Positions 7,364-10,382 of a stretch of DNA of 10,382 nt are shown here, piece after piece. The stretch's first letter is position 1; the number at the start of each line of letters is the position of its first letter. The DNA is from Eubacterium sp. Its GTDB lineage: Bacteria; Bacillota_A; Clostridia; Lachnospirales; Lachnospiraceae. The stretch spans positions 1-10,382 of the forward strand of contig JAMPGN010000157.1 of assembly GCA_023663915.1 (NCBI GenBank), written 5' to 3'. The notes under the pieces were generated by a model. That model was given only the letters and a program-made list of their open reading frames with translations, was not told the DNA's origin and did no database searches. The position numbers and the translations under genes are program-made.

Positions 7364-8487
7364 CTTATTTTCCTTTCTCCCCATAGCAGAGCCCGTCTAA
7401 AGCCAACAACTTCCAGATGCTCCAATTCCCACGCCCCCTGACATACCACATATCCCGGCGAATTTGTCACTGTATAGGTGCCTATCGCCTCCATCCACGC
7501 ATGAATATCACTTTCATCATTTTCATTATGATATGTACACACAGCCAGCTTCGGTACACATCTCTCTACTAACTGTTCTGCGCCATACAATGCCTTGCGC
7601 TCCGCTCCTTCAATATCCATCTTGATAAAGTCAATCTTTTGCTCCCCAAATAGCACATCCAGCGTCAGATTTCCATCCCGATCCGTGTCCGATACATAAC
7701 CTTGTATGATCGTTACCTTGTCCCGCTCATTACCGAAAGTAGCTTTCAACGCCTCACACCACTCAGCGTCCGCCTCTATCAAGTAAATATGTTCCACATC
7801 ATCGATCACTTGAAGCGCAAAAATTCCCTCCGCAGCGCCGATATCAATTCCCACATCCCCTTTTTCGACAGAAAAATGCTTCGAAATATAACGATGAGGC
7901 GATCGTTCGTCCTGTTCCATACACGCATATTGAAAATAGAGCCCCGCTTTCTGCGGTGTATCGTATCTTCGTGCAAGATACATTCTGCGCCCAAAACACA
8001 CGCCATAATATAGTCCGCGTTCTTCATCGTAGCAGACAGCCGCATCCTGCTCCATATATTCATCATAAAAGGGATAACAGTACATCCTGACGCCATTGTC
8101 AGAAACATAATCCATCACCTGCTGTAGTTCTTCTGATCCGCATTTTCTCTGTCCTGCCAATTCTTCTCTATAACGCTCGAAAAATGCTTTTTCCAAAAAA
8201 GGAACGGGATATTCCACATAGCGAACCCGGGAGGACGGTATCTGCATCTGTTCCACAAGCTGCTTCCTGATTTCCCTATAATATATGGATGAAATCCATA
8301 CCTCGTCATATTCACAACCTCTGATCTGATCCGGAGAAATAACCTTAACACCTGCATAATCTGCAAAATCCGAACGATTGTCCGCGATTGCGGTCACTTC
8401 AAAAAAAGTATCATATTTCTCATAAGCATCCATGATGCTTTTTCCGTTATTCCCAATCCCAAATAAAATGATTTTTTTCTTGTCCAT
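7360..8487 (-). CDS. FkbM family methyltransferase with N-terminal Rossmann-like module
   Basis: A 375-residue SAM-dependent methyltransferase. FkbM-type enzymes O-methylate (occasionally N-methylate) sugars or natural products. The methyltransferase domain starts near residue 200 with 'HRYISKHFSVEKGDVGIDIG' and 'AAEGIF' (motif I, SAM-binding glycines, 212-223), then 'YLIEADAEW' (235-243, with the Glu expected to hold the SAM ribose), and 'DFIKMDIEGAERKAL' (286-300, the FkbM hallmark). Residues 1-95 are an extra module ('KIILFGIGNNGKSIMDAY', 'VTAIADNRSDF', 'GVKVISPDQI', 'ISSIYYREIRKQL'); about 100-200 is a linker region without a recognised motif. The ATG at 8487 is preferred: it follows the GT32 stop by 5 bases, has AGGG close upstream, and gives an N-terminus that begins at the first strand. 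A GTG at 8565 would add 26 charged, non-homologous residues overlapping the previous gene. The TGA overlaps the GTG of the GT2 gene. Confidence 0.88.
   Translation of the reverse strand: MDKKKIILFGIGNNGKSIMDAYEKYDTFFEVTAIADNRSDFADYAGVKVISPDQIRGCEYDEVWISSIYYREIRKQLVEQMQIPSSRVRYVEYPVPFLEKAFFERYREELAGQRKCGSEELQQVMDYVSDNGVRMYCYPFYDEYMEQDAAVCYDEERGLYYGVCFGRRMYLARRYDTPQKAGLYFQYACMEQDERSPHRYISKHFSVEKGDVGIDIGAAEGIFALQVIDDVEHIYLIEADAEWCEALKATFGNERDKVTIIQGYVSDTDRDGNLTLDVLFGEQKIDFIKMDIEGAERKALYGAEQLVERCVPKLAVCTYHNENDESDIHAWMEAIGTYTVTNSPGYVVCQGAWELEHLEVVGFRRALLWGERKIR
7371..7376 (-). promoter_or_regulatory. Ribosome binding site that decides the GTG start of the GT2 gene
   Basis: AAAGGA on the minus strand lies 7 bases before GTG 7363, which overlaps the upstream TGA (7360-7362). 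The competing ATG at 7384 lies upstream of this site and has only an unrelated GC-rich stretch before it. This supports a GTG start with translational coupling. Confidence 0.65.
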
Positions 8488-8492
8488 TTTCC

Positions 8493-9605
8493 CTAAATCA
8501 GCTTTTTCGCCGTCTCTCTCCAAAATGACTTTACTTTTCTCTGTCTCAAAAACTCTTCCCCGCACCAGCCCGCATTGTAGTGATGGATTCCCACTGTATC
8601 TCCTGACTGTACATAATTGTCAAACAAAAAATCATCCACCGGCGTATGGTATCTTCTCGGCAGGATCAACATATCATCCACCAGCTGCATACTGCCGTCC
8701 AGACGAATCCCTCTGCTTTTGAAAGTATCCCTGATGTAGACCGGCTGTACAAACTCCCACACCATCGGCGTTCCATTCCGATCGCAAAAATCTCTGTCTC
8801 TGTACAGTTCCAGAAGCTGCCCGACAAACGGATTCTCCTTTACACTGCCAAATCCGGATCCCAGATCAATATCATGCTGTGTCCCGAAGTTAAAAAAAGC
8901 GTCAAATTTCAACCACGCATCCGGTCGTTTCAGCAGTTCCACATCCATATCCAGATAGATGCCCCCGTATCTGTAGATCACATCAAGCCTCGCATAATCC
9001 GACACAAACGCCCACTTTCTCTTTTCGTATGCCTGCTTCATGAAAAGCGTTCTTTGACAGTCATAGTTTTCTGCATTCCACTCGATGATCTCATAGTCCG
9101 GGCACACCCGTTTCCAGGAATCAATACATCGCCGATAATCCTCCGGCTTATCCTCTCCGCTGAACCAAAAGCAATGTATCTTCCTGTCAATCTGTTCCGG
9201 CTTATCTTTCGACATCTGTATTTTCTTTAAGACATCCTCATCATCTTTTCCGTCCGATACCGCCCAGATCAGCGGCAGGATAAAACATTCCACACTGTCC
9301 GGCAGATTTTGTGCGCACAGCGCCTGATACATACTGTCAAGCTGCTTTGTACTGCACAACAGCACCACGGCGCTTTCCACAGTGCGCAGATATTCCACAC
9401 CGTGCACCGGGCAGTGCCTGCCGGACACCATGATCTCCTGCCCGGCTTTTCCGTTATCGAGATAGCCGACGACCGATGGATGAATCAGACGATAGGTATC
9501 TCGCGCCGCGAGCTGACGGTATACTTCTCCCAAGCCGTATATATATACCTGCTTGTCCTGAATATGCTGTATGAATTTTTCGATGGATGCATTATGTATC
9601 CTCAT
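8493..9605 (-). CDS. GT32-type (OCH1-like, DXD) glycosyltransferase with N-terminal Rossmann-like module
   Basis: A 370-residue enzyme of the 'glycosyltransferase sugar-binding region containing DXD' family (GT32-like). These are retaining enzymes that add mannose, galactose or related sugars and are frequent in bacterial capsule and glycan loci. The catalytic part starts near 141 with 'RKIHCFWFSGEDKPE', then 'WAFVSDYARLDVIYRYGGIY' (198-217) leading into 'LDMDVELLK', where D219-x-D221 binds the metal and donor, and closes with 'GIHHYNAGW' (339-347), the family's His-Trp end motif. Residues about 17-112 are a Rossmann-like module ('KQVYIYGLGEVYRQLAAR', 'VVGYLDNGKAG', 'VVLLCSTKQL'). The ATG at 9605 has AAGGAT 12 bases upstream, a weak site, 26 bp after the preceding stop. 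It ends 5 bp before the next start. The part around 9360-9500 is clearly GC-richer than the rest of the operon. The donor sugar is unknown. Confidence 0.88.
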   Translation of the reverse strand: MRIHNASIEKFIQHIQDKQVYIYGLGEVYRQLAARDTYRLIHPSVVGYLDNGKAGQEIMVSGRHCPVHGVEYLRTVESAVVLLCSTKQLDSMYQALCAQNLPDSVECFILPLIWAVSDGKDDEDVLKKIQMSKDKPEQIDRKIHCFWFSGEDKPEDYRRCIDSWKRVCPDYEIIEWNAENYDCQRTLFMKQAYEKRKWAFVSDYARLDVIYRYGGIYLDMDVELLKRPDAWLKFDAFFNFGTQHDIDLGSGFGSVKENPFVGQLLELYRDRDFCDRNGTPMVWEFVQPVYIRDTFKSRGIRLDGSMQLVDDMLILPRRYHTPVDDFLFDNYVQSGDTVGIHHYNAGWCGEEFLRQRKVKSFWRETAKKLI

Positions 9606-9631
9606 TAATATCTTTTTATCCTTTTGATTCT

Positions 9632-10382
9632 CTATTTCATTAATAAAATGTTGCAGAATGGCATATTAATCTCTTTTGTCAACTTGAATAATTCCATTAT
9701 ACTCCTAACCTCTTTTCGTCCATTCACATACTGTTCATAACATATAAATTTCGCATAGATATCTTGAAGCATTTCTATAAACTTTTCACATTTTCCCTCT
9801 TTTTGTAACACATCAATATTAAACTCGATAAAAAGACTTGCTTGTGAATCTGTCAACGTTCTTTGCGCGCCCTCCAACAATTCCAATTCATGGCACTGTA
9901 CATCTGCCCATATATAACCAATATCCTTCGCTAATAGGTGATTTAAACTCATATAGCTATCCAATGTCATAAAATCGCAACTTTCAATTTCCTCCTCAGT
10001 ATCAGAAACCATAGATGAACCATGCGCCCCTTTAATAAGATACATTTTCTTCTGACCGTTCACGTTTGACATCCCTATGTTTTCTACCTTTATGTCTTCA
10101 CAATCGTTTAAAATACAGTTCATTTTTAAGTATTTATAGTTTACCTTTAACGGCTCAAAAGCAATATAATTTAAGGAATCACATATACGCTTTCTAAAAT
10201 AAATGGATGTTGTACCCACATTTGCACCTATATCCAGGAAATACCCTTTTTCGATTCGGGGTGCCATCTCATATAAAAAAATCATTTCATCCTTACTATA
10301 TATTTTCCCGTATCCCAGCATCTCATTTGGAATCAGATTATCCTCGCTGTCAAAAAGGAAGTTTACATTTTCTAATTGTAAA
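9632..10382 (-). CDS. FkbM family methyltransferase, 5' end beyond the right edge
   Basis: 249 codons are visible and the frame stays open to the right edge, so the Met at 10321 is probably internal: about 20 in-frame codons precede it ('NVNFLFDSEDNLIPNE...'), and no ribosome site lies before it. The SAM domain shows 'YFLDIGANVGTTSIYF' (visible residues 47-62, motif I), 'AFEPLKVNY' (74-82, with the SAM-ribose Glu) and 'IWADVQCHELELLEGA' (157-172), the FkbM hallmark. There a Cys takes the place of the Gly that I expect after Gln. The role would be methylation of a sugar hydroxyl in the same glycan. No Rossmann module is seen in the visible part, unlike the next five genes, and the gene is distinctly AT-rich compared with them, hinting at a different origin. 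It ends in TAG, 26 bp before the GT32 start. Confidence 0.87.
   Translation of the reverse strand, partial: LQLENVNFLFDSEDNLIPNEMLGYGKIYSKDEMIFLYEMAPRIEKGYFLDIGANVGTTSIYFRKRICDSLNYIAFEPLKVNYKYLKMNCILNDCEDIKVENIGMSNVNGQKKMYLIKGAHGSSMVSDTEEEIESCDFMTLDSYMSLNHLLAKDIGYIWADVQCHELELLEGAQRTLTDSQASLFIEFNIDVLQKEGKCEKFIEMLQDIYAKFICYEQYVNGRKEVRSIMELFKLTKEINMPFCNILLMK

Noticed and set aside
8488..8565. Upstream GTG start giving the second FkbM methyltransferase 26 more residues
   Set aside because: The extension is charged, overlaps the GT32 coding region, and the ATG at 8487 gives a better N-terminus directly at the first strand.
1..10382. CRISPR array, tRNA or rRNA genes
   Set aside because: No regularly spaced direct repeats and no tRNA- or rRNA-like sequence were noticed on either strand.

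Overview
The window looks like a chromosomal segment of a low-to-mid GC Gram-positive anaerobe, most likely a gut Clostridia / Lachnospiraceae member. This rests on the strong AGGAGG-type ribosome sites, the protein families (a GH3 beta-glucosidase, an Rpn/PD-(D/E)XK nuclease, an AAA-ATPase-like/DUF1703 protein) and the general sequence style. It is an inference, because no taxonomic marker gene is present. All genes read on the minus strand, so the biological order runs from the right edge to the left.

Right and centre (10382 to 2631): six tightly packed genes look like one operon for a cell-surface glycan or glycoprotein modification. In order of transcription they are a FkbM-type methyltransferase (5' end off the window), a GT32-type glycosyltransferase with a DXD motif, a second FkbM methyltransferase, a GT2 glycosyltransferase, a GT4 glycosyltransferase, and a large HAD-superfamily protein. 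Gaps are 26 bp, 5 bp, a 4-base GTGA stop/start overlap, 14 bp and 72 bp. The striking point is that five of the six carry a similar small Rossmann-like module (hhhYGxGxxx, then an Asp-containing second strand, then 'G-x-x-h-x-x-P/S'). It is at the N-terminus in four of them and at the C-terminus in the GT2. The rightmost methyltransferase lacks it within the window and is clearly more AT-rich. No flippase, polymerase, priming transferase or nucleotide-sugar gene is visible, so the cluster must continue to the right or rely on other loci.

Left-centre (2630 to 1236): a 312-bp non-coding stretch carries a run of overlapping inverted repeats and a good sigma-A-type promoter. It leads into an intact Rpn-family nuclease/putative transposase gene.

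Left (1235 to 1): directly behind the Rpn stop codon, in the same frame, lies a decayed AAA-ATPase/PD-(D/E)XK gene. It has lost its N-terminus and has two internal out-of-frame deletions, so it survives as three fragments. Forty-seven bases further on, the first 64 codons of a GH3 beta-glucosidase run off the left edge.

Taken together, the glycan operon would build and decorate (glycosylation plus O- or N-methylation, and possibly phosphate removal or transfer) a surface oligosaccharide. The left third is a separate region, with accessory or mobile-type nuclease genes and a sugar-degradation gene.
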